From Amylostereum areolatum (Eukaryota; Basidiomycota; Agaricomycetes; Russulales; Stereaceae): a stretch of 64,000 nucleotides of DNA. The position numbers and the translations under genes are program-made. Position 1 is the first letter of the stretch. Each line of letters begins with the position of its first letter. Location of the stretch: positions 434,001 to 498,000 of the forward strand of contig SAXG01000019.1 of assembly GCA_012932865.1 (NCBI GenBank), in the 5' to 3' direction. The notes beneath the pieces are model-generated. The model was not told where the DNA came from, searched no databases, and was given only the letters and a program-made list of their open reading frames with translations. Positions 1 to 11,019 of the stretch are shown here, piece after piece.

Positions 1-824
1 TCCACTGTACAGTGCGTCCCGTTATTCCTCCGCATCTTAGCAGCGATATAGGGACGCGTGCTAGTAGGGTCGATACGGCCTGCCACGAGCCTGTGCGTGA
101 TCTCGACGAAATCATCCAGACCGCAAAACCCATGCGCGAATTCGAGCTTCGCGGCTGGAGCGCTTGCGTCGGCGCAGACGACGCGACCTACTTTTACCAT
201 CGCGCAACCCAGATCGTCACAGACATGGACCTTCGCTCCAGCTCAGCACTGAGCTTGCTCTCCGATATGATGGACGTCACGTGCGTGGTTCGACCCCCGC
301 CGGACGGGTGGGAGCTTTGGATTCAGATGCTACCATCGACAGCAAGCGATGTACCGACTCGATGCCACTGGATCCACCACGAGACGAGGTGGATATCCCG
401 GACTTGTCCTGAAGACGATGACTCCGAGCGGTGCTCCGGCCTCTCCAAGACGGAAAGTAAGCTCTTCCCGCGAGTGCTCAGGCCATTTCGCGTTGATTGG
501 TTGATTGTAGGACTAGAGATGGATATTCGATATTGGTCGTATGTCGAAGCCCATCCGTCGCATGAGTCCGCGTATCTTCGCACCGTCTCTAGCGCGATCA
601 ACCTGCTGACGAGATGTCATGCGGGTAGGCGTCGCCTTTCGTTCTGTGCTCCCGGTTCTCAACCTTTCCATCTCGCAGAGCTCATTTTATCGACCCCTGA
701 TCGCACCGCACCACCGTTCACCTTGGACGAGTGCCAAAAGCTCACGGATATGATCAACTCCCTGGGTTCAGGTATACTTTGTATTCCTTCCCCTGTCTTT
801 GGCAAACCGACTCAGCACGTGTAG
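1..824 (+). CDS. WW-like-domain hypothetical protein, 5' partial
   Basis: The open frame enters from the left edge of the window, so the true start lies outside. Two WW-like blocks are visible: RGWSACVGADDATYFYHR followed by TDMDL, and WELWIQML followed by CHWIHHETRWIS. Each has a Trp, then an aromatic/His core, as in the degenerate WW proteins that basidiomycetes carry in many copies. The stretch after the second block (YWSYVEAHPSH) also fits that family from memory. A donor after base 771 and an acceptor before base 825 suggest that the frame's last part is intron and that further short exons may run to about 1,090. The function is unknown; WW domains bind proline-rich peptides. The family call rests on pattern recall only. 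Confidence 0.45.
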   Translation, partial: HCTVRPVIPPHLSSDIGTRASRVDTACHEPVRDLDEIIQTAKPMREFELRGWSACVGADDATYFYHRATQIVTDMDLRSSSALSLLSDMMDVTCVVRPPPDGWELWIQMLPSTASDVPTRCHWIHHETRWISRTCPEDDDSERCSGLSKTESKLFPRVLRPFRVDWLIVGLEMDIRYWSYVEAHPSHESAYLRTVSSAINLLTRCHAGRRRLSFCAPGSQPFHLAELILSTPDRTAPPFTLDECQKLTDMINSLGSGILCIPSPVFGKPTQHV

Positions 825-1301
825 CGCATCTCTCCCCCGAAATGGCGTTCACGAGAGCGTCGATCGCGGCGAGGATCCATATCCGCATCGGTAACTACTT
901 TCCTTGATACATCGCTGTCCTCCTCATTCATCTAGTTCGCCAGCCACTTGCCGCCTGTCGAGCGTTTCCTCGGCATCAAGTTCCGCCCTAATACTCCGCA
1001 ACCCCACGTCGTTGATCATCCAAGCGTCACGGGACGCTTTTGCGTCTCAGCACGTCGTCATGACCGTATTCTACGTTCTGGTAAGTCCTCGCAGTCTTAC
1101 CGGTGTCCCATGATTCGATATTCACGACGCACCCAGGCAGGAGTTGTTTTATGTCTCGTCGTCCGCTGTGCGCTTTGAACCGTGGACCCTACTATTACCA
1201 TGTCATCGCGTCTTTCCATTCAAACGGCAAGACGAAAGGCTCCGTTATCGTATTGCTATCTCCGTGGAAAAATAAGCGTACATTGTACAAGTCAGTCAAT
1301 T
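825..1301. other. Intergenic region, possible last exons of the preceding gene
   Basis: Short spliceable exons (825-890 and 936-1080, with GT and AG borders) may finish the WW-like gene on the plus strand. I see no other gene here. The next gene ends at 1302 on the opposite strand, so the two genes converge. Confidence 0.35.
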
Positions 1302-3757
1302 TCAATCTGCGATGGTCACTGCCAAATCATCGTCGTATACCACGGATGCCGGGCCACTGTTCGTCATCATCGCGTCAGACTTGTACCAGGTTATAAGCGA
1401 AAGGTCTCTCACCGTTTCTCAACACCCTGCGGGATTATGGGGAAATGTCAGAATACAGACAATTCTGACCGGAGTAGGAAACGTGACCAACATTCTCTGT
1501 CCACGCAATTTGCGCTTTAATTTCCGTGAGTCCCAAAGACAACACGACCGAAAAATTCTGATTGTAGTAGAGACCTTGAGGGCCCGTATGCGATGTACCC
1601 TTGAGGCCGGAAACGTCCCCAGAAACAGTGCATAACGCACTGAACAACTCTGTGCGTCGGTGAAATCATTCGTACAGTACGTACTAATCGGCGGAACAGG
1701 TACAATCTGACGTACCAGCTTCGTCGTCCATGAAACACGGAGGAGTGTACCCACGATAACATCGAATGGCCAAAGAGATACGTTGAAGCGGCTCCTTTAG
1801 GGTGTAACAGAAGGACCTGCGAAATTCTGTAGTCTCTGATACTTGTACTCCCTACCACATTTACGAAAAAACAGTAAGGCTTATGACAGTGACAGTGACG
1901 TGGTCGCTCACCTTCTTCAGGATACTGTCGAATGCATTATCAAGACGCTTTTCCCCATCGGCCATGTCTATGACTTTGGAGCGACGGGATTCGTGCTTGT
2001 CGTTCCCAGGTTTGAACATCGTTAAGAATTCAATGCCATATGTGAACTTGGCCACACGCGTCCCGACGAAGTGATCAATGTGGAAAGATACAGCGCCTTC
2101 AGCAACAGCCTTGTTCCTGTTCCGCGCGCCGGTCAAGACCCGATGAATTGAAGGACGAACAAAGAGGACGTACGTGTGGCTATCTGGGCGGAAAAGCCTA
2201 GACCCCCGACTGTTCAGGAACGCGTTCAACTTCGCGTAGAGATACTCGCTCGCCGCGAACCCTCCCACGAGGAAATACGTCTGGGAGAGGATACCTAAGC
2301 GCACAAGATGACAAGATAAGATCAAGTAGACGCACGGAGATGGACGCGGGCGCCGCCGCGTCCTGCTGCTCCTCGATCGCGCGTATGATCTCCTCGATCC
2401 CGGGATCGAAGAAGCCGCACACTTCGTCCTTCGACAGCTTGATCTGCCCGTTGCGAATCCCGAACTTGACGTCGCGGTCCACGGTCGAGTTGCTGAACTT
2501 GACGTACGAGTCGCCGACGCCGGGCTTGAACCGCTTTTTGGTCGTGCGGTCGAACTCGTCCGTCATCGCGTCGACGTAGGATTTGCCTCCGTACTTGGAA
2601 TTTCGGAGCCGTTCTGCAGGATGCGACGTTGTTAGGACAAGAGTAATTGACATCGAGAGAGGTGACTCTGCGTACGTTGGAGGTGCTGTTCGGCGCGGTG
2701 GCGGACGATGACGGAGCCTTCGAATACGCCTGTGTCGTCCGTGAGTAAACAGAGAAAGAAACAAAGAAAAGCGGGCGCACAACCGGGAGGAGCGATCTCC
2801 TTGATCGTGATCGGGGACGCCTCCGCAAACGTGTACGTGCTCAGATCGACCGTCCCACCGCCGGCGTCGATGACCATCATGTTGTTTCCCGTCTGCATCC
2901 AATCAAAACACACTCATCAGCGATCGCACCCCACCCCCACCCAACAGACCCGCACGCACCTGGATCGAATCCGCCACCAGCCCGCTCGCCACGCAGTAGT
3001 GAAAGCTCGCCTCCCCCTCCGACACGAACGTCACGCGCTCGCGCCCCGCGGGCGTATCGGGCACGAGCCCCGCCTTGACCGCCGCCCGCCGCATCGCGTT
3101 CTGCTGCGCGCCCTCCCACCCGTTCGGGTGGCTGAGCACGAAGTCGACGTCGTCCGCGACCGAGTCCCAGAGAAGATCGCCGTTCGCGTGGGTCTGCTGG
3201 ATGTACTCGCGCGCGCGGGCGAAGAGGTAGGCGTAAAAGTCGGCGTAGACGTCGATGATGTCTTTGGAGGGCGGGAGGCGCGGGGTGGGGATGCCTTTGG
3301 TGACGGTGGTGGCGGGCTGTTTGGGGCGGAGGAGGAGCTTAAACCTGGGACGAGTGGCGTTAGGCGGGTAGGCGTAGAGCGCGGAGTGAAGATATACCAT
3401 TCGAGCTTTTGCGGCTGGGCATCCTGCCAGTCGTCCTCGTCCTCGTCCTCGTCCTCGTCGTCTTTGTCGCCTGCGAGGAGCTCTTCTGCTCCAGTCGCCA
3501 CGACCTTGCCCTTTGTGTCGTAGTATATGACGGTTTGCACTTTGGAGTCGCCGGCTTCCTGCCCCGGGTATCTGGGAGTGGCCCATCAAAGGAACGCGTT
3601 GAAACAGGCCGGCGGATACGCACCTCGACACGGTTTTGATCACAGGCACTTGGCCGGGGTCGAGGACCGCGTACGATATGCCGCTAAAGGTCGTCCCGAG
3701 ATCGAACGCGAGGACGAGCCGACGTTTGGTGCCGTGGTAGGGGGCTCTGGAAGGCAT
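1302..3757 (-). CDS. Hsp70-like (HSPA12-type) protein, copy 1
   Basis: Multi-exon gene encoding an Hsp70/actin-fold ATPase of roughly 600 residues. Exon 1 (3757-3624) starts MPSRAPYHGTKRR and carries the phosphate-1 loop FDLGTTFSGISY. An acidic Asp/Glu run follows in exon 2 (3571-3398). Exon 3 (3344-2960) has FVLSHPNGWEGAQQNAMR. Downstream exons hold phosphate-2 (VIDAGGGTVDLSTYTF) and the adenosine motif FLVGGFAASEYLY. The C-terminal part ends with a conserved VVYDDD block and a TGA at 1304-1302. This is an HSPA12-like architecture, lacking the usual Hsp70 EEVD tail. It is very similar to Hsp70-3, which lies in the same orientation at 22.4-41.6 kb. A cytosolic ATP-dependent chaperone-like or signalling role is inference. 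Introns are about 50-60 bp with GT-AG ends. The start is the first ATG ahead of the phosphate loop and is shared by the paralogs. Confidence 0.85.
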
Positions 3758-4963
3758 TGGTCTTCTCTAATGTGTTTGTTTCGTTTAGAGGGGGATAACG
3801 GGGAGGGAGGTGCGAGATGCGAAGGTATATGGCCCCTTGGTGCCAGACAGAGTTGCCGTGCCGCGAACGCGTGGTATCTGGATGATTGGACTGGATAAGA
3901 AAGAAGGTTCGCCACACCTCAGACTCCCCGAGACAGCGCGACGTTCATAGAACGTTGGCCCTCCTTCCAAGGTCACACCTCGAGGCGAGTATGGATCCCC
4001 ATTTCCGAGCGGGACTGGAGTCTCAGATCTCAGACTCTGGGACGCGATCGAACTTAACTCGGCGCCGGTCGCCGGCGTGACGCGGCGGTCCGCACTAGGC
4101 GTTGTGCTCCGGGAATGGCGGGTTATGGGTGGTTTACGCACCGTGGTTAGACAGAGATCGCGAGTGGGCGTGGGCGTCGTGTGCTGGAGAATTGGGATGG
4201 GACTGTGGCTTGACGGTGCCGTGGCTGGGAGGTCGCGGATAAGATTCGGAGAATGTGACAAGGAATTCCTCAGGAGAAATCACGTGGTCGTGATCAGCAT
4301 AACATCCGTGACGATGTACCCTGCTCGTCACGCGTCACGACGTCCTCATTTCCCGGTCCCCGTCCAGTACGGTCCAGACGTCCACCGTCCACAGGTTCGT
4401 CGACATCTCCCGGAGCTTGATTGAACTCATGCTCTACCCTTCTGTGAAGAAATTAGCAGCTCACTTCAAGTAAGGTCGCTCACATCGTACTTATTCGTCG
4501 GCTCATCGCTTGAGCCCGGCTTCTTTCACCAATCTTTCACAATACTCTAAAACGGGACGCTGGAGCAAGGGGATTACGCGCGGAGGATCATCGAAGCAAT
4601 GAATAAGACCGCGTGCGCGCTAATAGAGCACTGTCCACTTATGACCAGCTCTCGTGAGAAGGGGTACCACTGCCAGTGCTGTGAGTACTCACTTGGGCCC
4701 TGTGCTTCGGGATTATTGATGTCAAAAAGATTGTCTTCTGTCGGTCTGCGACGAGAGACTAGTAAGTACTACTAGTGCTAGATATCGGGGCTAGATGCGC
4801 GTCGTTATCAAGCATCTAGTACTCAAGAGGGCGGTCTTCGGTGTTCCGATGGGGGAGAAGCACCCATAGAAGATATGACGAAAACGTATGTATTCCTTCA
4901 TCCTTGACACGAAACGGTTGTGGATGTACACGCTACCCGTGATATCCTGCTTGTGCATGACTT
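3758..4963. promoter_or_regulatory. Upstream region of Hsp70-1; no gene seen
   Basis: The first 300 or so bases upstream of Hsp70-1 match the region upstream of the split Hsp70-3 (41,585-42,060), for example around the shared CACACCTCGAGGCG. The duplication therefore carried the promoter. The rest contains only short shadow frames. A segment at 4,270-4,335 resembles 10,640-10,690. Confidence 0.4.
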
Positions 4964-6048
4964 ATGGCCCGCTTCGCCCTGCTCCTTTCCTCCGTCATTA
5001 TCGAGTTGGCGTTCGTGTCGAGCGCTGCGGCCGCGCTCGGGCCCACCAGCTTCAAGCACGCGACGCTCCGCGTCCGCACTGTGGGCCCGGATGCAGTCTT
5101 GACACCTGAGACTTTCCACCCTGCATCGTCTTTCGAGGTCAGTGCTCTCCCACGCTTGCGGCTCTCTATCATTTCTGACAGAGTTGATGTCAGTGGAAGA
5201 ATCGCCGCATGGCGAGGCACGGGGTGCGTACGCTGAGCGCGAGTAAAGGTGCGTACGGAGGCCGGCGTAGTCGACGATCCCAGAGGAAATATCACGAGGG
5301 GGGGCGGGGGAAGCCCTACGCTCTCTTGTTTCGATAAACGCATGCTTGGACACATTGCCCACGAATCCGGAGGTGAACGCGACGGCGTCGGTGTCGATTC
5401 CGAGCCTCGACGCGACGAAGGCAGTGGCCGCACTCGTGAAGTTGAAGTCGTCGTGTTTGGCCATTGAATGCCATGAATGGTCGAGGCCGTGCGTGCCAAA
5501 CGTCTGCACGCGGCGAACATATAGAGCCGTGAACCCGCTCACGTACGCGGACGTTGGCACACTCAACGAGGTTCACGACATCGGCGAGGTCTGGGCTAAC
5601 ATCCTCCACAACGTCCTCGCCGGCCTTGTCGACGCGCACGGTTTTGACTCCGACGCTCTCTTTGATCCCACGTAAGCTCTCATTTCCTTCATCACACCTA
5701 CTGGAAGCTTGCCTTTCTCGCCCCATCCGGACCCGTTTCAGGAGCACCGCCGGGAACGCCGTCTACACGCACATCTTCATAGACTCTCTTGCAATCCAAC
5801 CGTGCAACCCCACCTCTGCGTCTCCCCGTCTTCTCCCATTTCTCTCTTTCCACGCTTCGACACGCTTAACGCGAGCGACGTGTTACATGATATCCCCCAC
5901 CGCCCACGACGCCTGGATCCAGGCCGACGCCAATCGCTTCGGCGGCGCGAACGTGGGCACGCGGCTCTGGGATGCGTTCGCGAGTCGCGACCTTGGCGTC
6001 AACGCCGCCAACCACCCGAACGATGCGACCATGCCCGCCGGGTGCTGA
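4964..6048 (+). pseudogene. Fungalysin (M36) pseudogene, copy A, deleted and internally inverted
   Basis: Exon 1 (4964-5137, plus strand) encodes a signal peptide and the start of the propeptide, MARFALLLSSVIIELAFVSS, closest to copy D. Between about 5,210 and 5,525 the sequence lies on the minus strand. It holds exon 2 (FGTHGLDHS... [15 protein letters not shown], about 5,514-5,316) and then a scarred exon 8 (SGIVDY...YSRS, about 5,290-5,225). Plus-strand order resumes at about 5,527 with [16 protein letters not shown], then the exon with [15 protein letters not shown], and the C-terminal exon ending in TGA at 6048. Exons 3-7, including the HEXXH zinc site, are missing. The product cannot be an active protease. 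Confidence 0.85.
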
Positions 6049-7715
6049 ACGACCTCCTCTCTAGCTCACGATTTATGGTGTTTTTGGTAGAGAGTCGGGT
6101 GACACGATGCCGGACATACTGGGGATTTGTTCTTCCATGTGGCCCGAGAAGTTTTCAGCTGGAATGAATGGGCGGCGGCCGTTGCTTCGATGGAAGTTTG
6201 GACTCCTCACAGTGACTCGATGACTGGAATTGAATGGGCAGTTGGCGGTCAGAAAATGGATGGTGTAAGCCCGCGCCGCGTTGCCCTGATCAGAAAGGCC
6301 CGAAAGAATGGTCGATACACGTGTACGCCGACCAGGCGTGAAAGCATATGAATGGTTAATAAAGATAAAAACAAAAGGCGTGTGTATCTGCAAGAGCTCG
6401 GAGCCTGCGGCGCCAGTCAGAGCTCACGCGCGGAGGTGCTTCCGACTCGTACCTTGGCGATATTGAACCACCATACTCCACGATATGAGAACAGTTAATA
6501 GGGAATGGTCGGTGTGGTGGGTGGCGACATACACCAAACGAGCCCATCGCACAGGCTGGGGGTGTTGCGGCCTGTACTTACCGTATAGGTCAGCGGAGGT
6601 TCAGTGAGGGGGTATCATCGTGAGTGCTCAGCACATTCAGATCTTGTGATCACGGCATGGTGCGTTGGGTTGTCCGGCAAGGAAAGGGAAATCCTTACTG
6701 ACGTGGAGCCTGTAACTCAGGCGAGATTCCGTCAAGGCTTATCGATAGCGGCGGCGGTGGGGGAGAAGGAGTACTTACTCAAGATCCGAAGAAAATGTAA
6801 GGATGCTCTGGAATGGTGATCCATGGAAAGCGGCGAGGTGTTCTGCTAAAAAGCAGGGAAGCGTCGTTTTATTTATTCAAATCACTGACCTCTGGGCCTG
6901 AGCGGGCGCCGTACACGATGCAACTTATGACGAGGTGGTCAAGAGGTGGTGATACAGCGCACAGAGCGATGAAACAATGCTTGCGAAGATGCCGGGATGA
7001 GCTGTGACAGCGAGTCTTCACACTTCACCGTTCGGCATCAGCGATGTAATGGCGGTAAGAGTGGCGGGGCCCTGCAGTAAAGCACTATTAAGTACTTAGT
7101 CGAGTCTGCAAAGATCTGAAGGCAAACATGTCGGTGAGAGGGGCATTGCAGATGATTGCACAGCATGGCAGGTACGATCCCCATCTTCCCGTAAATTCTC
7201 TTACATAAACCCTTTGCTTATTTGGCTTATTCTGACTTTATTATAATCACTCGTACAAATTTACAGTGCCTTGCATATATTTCTGGAGGTCGCGTCGGAA
7301 GATTCTTTGTTTGTTCGACCAAACACTTCCATATGAGGCTGCAGTTGTATGTACAACTTTTTGTCACCACCTTCCGTCGCTCCGCACCAGTCTGCTCGCA
7401 TTCATCTTTACAGCGACGTTTGTTCCAAGTCATTCATTTGATGCTAATATGCCCGCGGTAAGGTACTGTTTTCAGAAATTGGCGCTCCCTGACTTCCCCC
7501 CTTTCTGCAGGAATGATGGTCCGACTTGGGTCCGCGACGGGGGTTGGTGATCTGTACTTGCACCGCCGTCATTCCACCTTACTTACTCAGTATGGCCCCA
7601 CTCTTTAGAAAAATATGATGGGGAAGTTGAATCGAGTCACATTGTCGATATGCGCCGCTTGCTTCTCCCGTTCTCGTCCCGATGTCGACGCCGTGTATTC
7701 GGGAGGTGCTACAAG
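6049..7715. other. Spacer between fungalysins A and B; no gene identified
   Basis: I found no convincing coding gene. Blocks here recur inverted at 18,060-19,120. Examples are 6,500-6,545 against 18,598-18,645 (a GGTGTATGTCGCCACCC-type block) and 6,820-6,915 against 18,240-18,345. The final part (7,470-7,715) matches the upstream region of copy C. Conservation of both ends and of length is explained by the duplication and does not by itself indicate function. Confidence 0.5.
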
Positions 7716-7722
7716 TATAAAG
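7716..7722 (+). promoter_or_regulatory. TATA box of fungalysin B
   Basis: TATAAAG lies 122 bp before the ATG of copy B. Copy C has TATAAAG at the same distance (17,469-17,463), and the CTCTCGTCTA and CCTCAGACGTCAAGTC blocks downstream are also shared. Confidence 0.55.
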
Positions 7723-7837
7723 ACCTCTCGTCTAGTAACGAAAATCCTCAAGCCTCAGACGTCAAGTCTTTAGCAGCGCTTCGTCCTTTTCCCTCTCGCG
7801 TTTACGCTCACAATCCGACATCTTTACTATCACTGCA

Positions 7838-10280
7838 ATGACTCGCTTTGCCCAACTCCTTTCCTCAGTTCTTGTCGCAATGGCGCTCGCCTCGAACGCT
7901 GCGTCTACTCATTCGCCCACCGCTTCTGAGCACTCCACGCACCGTGTCCGTGATGTGGGCCCGGACGCCGTCCTCAAGGAGCTTGAGACCTTTCACCCTG
8001 CGTCGACGTTCGAGGTCAGTGTTCTCTCGTACTCACCCCCCCCCCCCCCCCCCCCCACCCCCGCCGATGTATCCTGATTGATTTAACGTGCAGACGTTCG
8101 GGACGGACGGTCTGGACCACCCTCTGGCCAAGAGAGACGACTTCAACCTCACAAGTGCGGCCATGGCCTTCGTCGCGTCCAAGCTCGGAATTGACAGCGA
8201 CGCCGTCGCTTACACCTCCGGATTCATTGGTGACGTGTCCAATCACGCGTACGTCAAGCAGCAGAGCGTAGGCATTCCCATGTCCTTCTACATGAGACCT
8301 TCCCGACTTACCGCGGGCTTCCTCGTTTACTTGTAGAACGGCATCACGTTCACGAATGCCGTGGCCAACGTCGCCTTCAACAAAGACGGAAAGGTCGCGT
8401 CTTTTGGCTCATCCTTCGTGAAGCCCGGTCAGTTCTCTCTTTGTATGCTCGACTTGAGTCGTGCATTGATGTCACCATCTCAGCTTCAATCGCGGACAGC
8501 ACCCCCTCCGTCTCGAAGGAAGATGCGATCGCGACAGCAGAGAAGACGCTCAACGGCACATACAACGAGCACCCGATCATCCTCGAGTACCTCGTCAAGG
8601 AAGATTACACCGTTTCGCTTGTGCACGCCGTCCAGATTCGGAACGAGACCGCCAATACCTGGTACAACGCTTTCGTCGACGCGCACGAGAACAAGGTCCT
8701 CTCCGTGATCAACTTTGTCGCCAGGGCTACTGTACGTAGTTCACCACGGGTCCGTCGCCGTGATATCGTGCGCTGATGCGCTGTTTGTTTAGTACCGTGT
8801 CCTTCCCATCCGCGAGCAGTATCTCACCCAAGGCTTCCAGGACCTCGTTGATCCCGAAAACAGCACCGTGGCCGCTTCACCCATCGGTTGGATCAACTCC
8901 ACCATTACGAGCGGCAACAATGTCTTCGCAGCCAAAAATACAACTCCCGCGCCCCAGTCGTCTCCGGGGGCCTTCATATACATCCAGGACCCTGACGTCG
9001 ACCCCACGACGTCCGACAATGTTAACGCGGCCATCACCAACGCGTTCTACGTCGTGAACACGATGCACGATATCTCGTACCTGTACGGGTTCACCGAGAG
9101 CGCGTTCAACTTTCAGAACGACAACTTTGGCGAGGGCGGGCAGGGCGGCGATCCCGTCACGATTGCCGTCCAGAATTCCACATTCATCAACAACGCTGAC
9201 TTCACCACACCCCCCGAGTACGTCGTTCCTTGTTCAGGTGGACCTGTATTCGTTCAATGCGCTGAGAAAATGCTTTTGTTCTCCAGTGGTACGAGCGGAC
9301 ACATGAACATGTACCTGTTTCACTTCACCAACGTCAGTCAGATTATTCGTCTTGTTTTCTGTCCTCTCGAACTCTGGAGCTTGAAGGCTGAACCTTTTGC
9401 ACTTTGATAGCCCCAACGCGACGGCGCCCTCGAGAACGATATTGTCGTTCATGAGTTCACGCACGGCATCACCAACCGCATGACCGGTGGCGGAACCGCC
9501 GCCTGCCTTCGAAACTTTGAGTCTGTCGGTCTGGGCGAGGGCTGGTCAGACGCCATGGCTGAGTACGTCGGTTTTAGTTGTCTGAAAAACACTGGAATCA
9601 TTGTCCTCTTTCGCCTGTCCCAGATGGACCGAACAGTCCGCCGAGATCGTCGACTGGGTCACGGGCCAGTACGTACTCAACAACACTGCCGGCATTCGCA
9701 CGTACCCATACTCGCGCTCTCCGTACGTATGCCATTTTTCGCCGTTGGCTGGTTTACTGACGCAGCGGTTGTCAGGTCCGTGAATCCGCTCACGTACTCT
9801 AATCTCACCACGCTCAACGAGGTCCATGACGTCGGGGAGGTCTGGGCTAACATGCTCCACAACGTCCTCGCGGACCTTGTCGATGTGCATGGCTTCGACA
9901 CCAACGCTCTCTTTGACCCCACGTAAGCTCGCCTTCCCTTCACCCTTTTTACCCCGTGCCTTGCCCACTCCGCCCCCTCTTTATTTCAGGAGCCCCGCCG
10001 GTAACGCAATATACATGCACATCTTCATCGACGCTCTTGCCATCCAGCCGTGCAACCCTACCTGTGCGTCTCTTGTCCTTATCCCTCTTCTCCCCTGTGA
10101 AAGATGCTGAAGCCGTTTTTCTCGGCAGTCCTCGATGCCCGCGACGCCTGGATCCAGGCTGACGCCAACCGCTTCGGTGGCGCGAACGCATGCACGCTCT
10201 GGAATGCGTTTGCGAGCCGCGGCCTTGGCGTCAACGCCGCCAACCACCAGAACGACGCGACCGTCCCCGCCGGCTGCTAA
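7838..10280 (+). CDS. Secreted fungalysin metalloprotease (M36), copy B
   Basis: Predicted extracellular zinc endopeptidase of 594 residues in 11 exons: 7838-8014, 8094-8267, 8337-8427, 8484-8731, 8793-9217, 9287-9332, 9411-9562, 9624-9722, 9776-9922, 9990-10063 and 10129-10280. All phases join in frame and sum to a whole number of codons. Residues 1 to about 22 form a signal peptide ([20 protein letters not shown]). A propeptide follows, with the FTP/PepSY-like region before about residue 230. The catalytic domain has HEFTH at 401-405 and the third zinc ligand Glu430 in GEGWSD. The C-terminal helical region ends [12 protein letters not shown]. The length is close to known fungalysins (about 600-640). 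The protein is probably autoprocessed, as is known for M36. Intron 1 contains a long poly-C tract. Confidence 0.92.
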
Positions 10281-11019
10281 ACGGTCTGCGCGACCATCGT
10301 CATATTTCTAGATTGGACGAGTGCAATGCATTATGGGTTATAGTTGGAGAGATCCTTATACTGATGTTGTTGTGCAGCGAGGCCCGGTCAGAGAGACAGT
10401 GCTCGCGTCGCTCACTATTATTTTGTTTCTGTAGCGATTGAAATGCAACCAAACGAGTGTTTGTTTGATTAGGTTGGTGGGCGTTTGAGCGCTTGAGCGC
10501 TTGAGCCTTCGAGCTAGCTTCAAGCTTCAGGAGCATGAGAATGGCGAGAATCAGCAAAATGGCGGAATCGTGCAAGAATGTGACCAGCGTAACAATTTCT
10601 CTTTCTCTCTCTTATTACCTCACTCTTCCCTAAACCCCTCCTGGTCGTGATAAGCATAACATCTGTGATGTCGATGATGTGCTCGTCACAAATGGCTGAC
10701 ATCGCCTTCGACTCTTCTCGTGCTTGTCATTCCTCCTATCCACAGGCTCTGTCGATAGCTTTTGGGGCTTGGCTTGAGGTCCAAGGCGATGGTGTGAGAA
10801 GGGAGTGGATATGAAGGGCACGCAGATGATCGTCCGACCGCCGAGCGCCAGCTTCAGTGTCCGTACGATAAACTTCATTCATGCACAATGACGGAGAGCG
10901 ATATGTGGACAGCGATGCAAGGTATGTACTCATACAAGCGGAAACGAAATGCGACAAAACACTAGATGATACACAAAGATATAACACAGCGGGACGGCGT
11001 GCGAGGCACCCGTTCCGCT
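10281..11019. other. Intergenic between convergent fungalysin B and Hsp70-2
   Basis: This region holds the 3' flanks of two convergent genes. 10,490-10,600 contains CTTGAGC/CTTCAAGCTT-type short repeats and matches 14,580-14,680 inverted, marking the inner end of the inverted duplication. I see no gene. Confidence 0.4.

Larger units (their letters stand above)
4950..10600 (+). repeat. Left arm of large inverted duplication (fungalysin A-B)
   Basis: This arm holds M36 copies A and B on the plus strand. The right arm (about 14,570-21,620) holds C and D on the minus strand. B resembles C, and A resembles D. The A-B spacer (6,049-7,837, 1,789 bp) and the C-D spacer (17,348-19,130, 1,783 bp) are nearly equal in length and match in inverted orientation in several blocks. 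The left arm is shorter by about the size of the deletion in copy A. Arm limits are approximate. Confidence 0.7.

Noticed and set aside
2708..3523. Plus-strand 271-codon frame over Hsp70-1, and its twin at 24,100-24,612
   Set aside because: Arg/Ser-rich complement of the GC-rich ATPase exons. It recurs only because the genes are duplicates.
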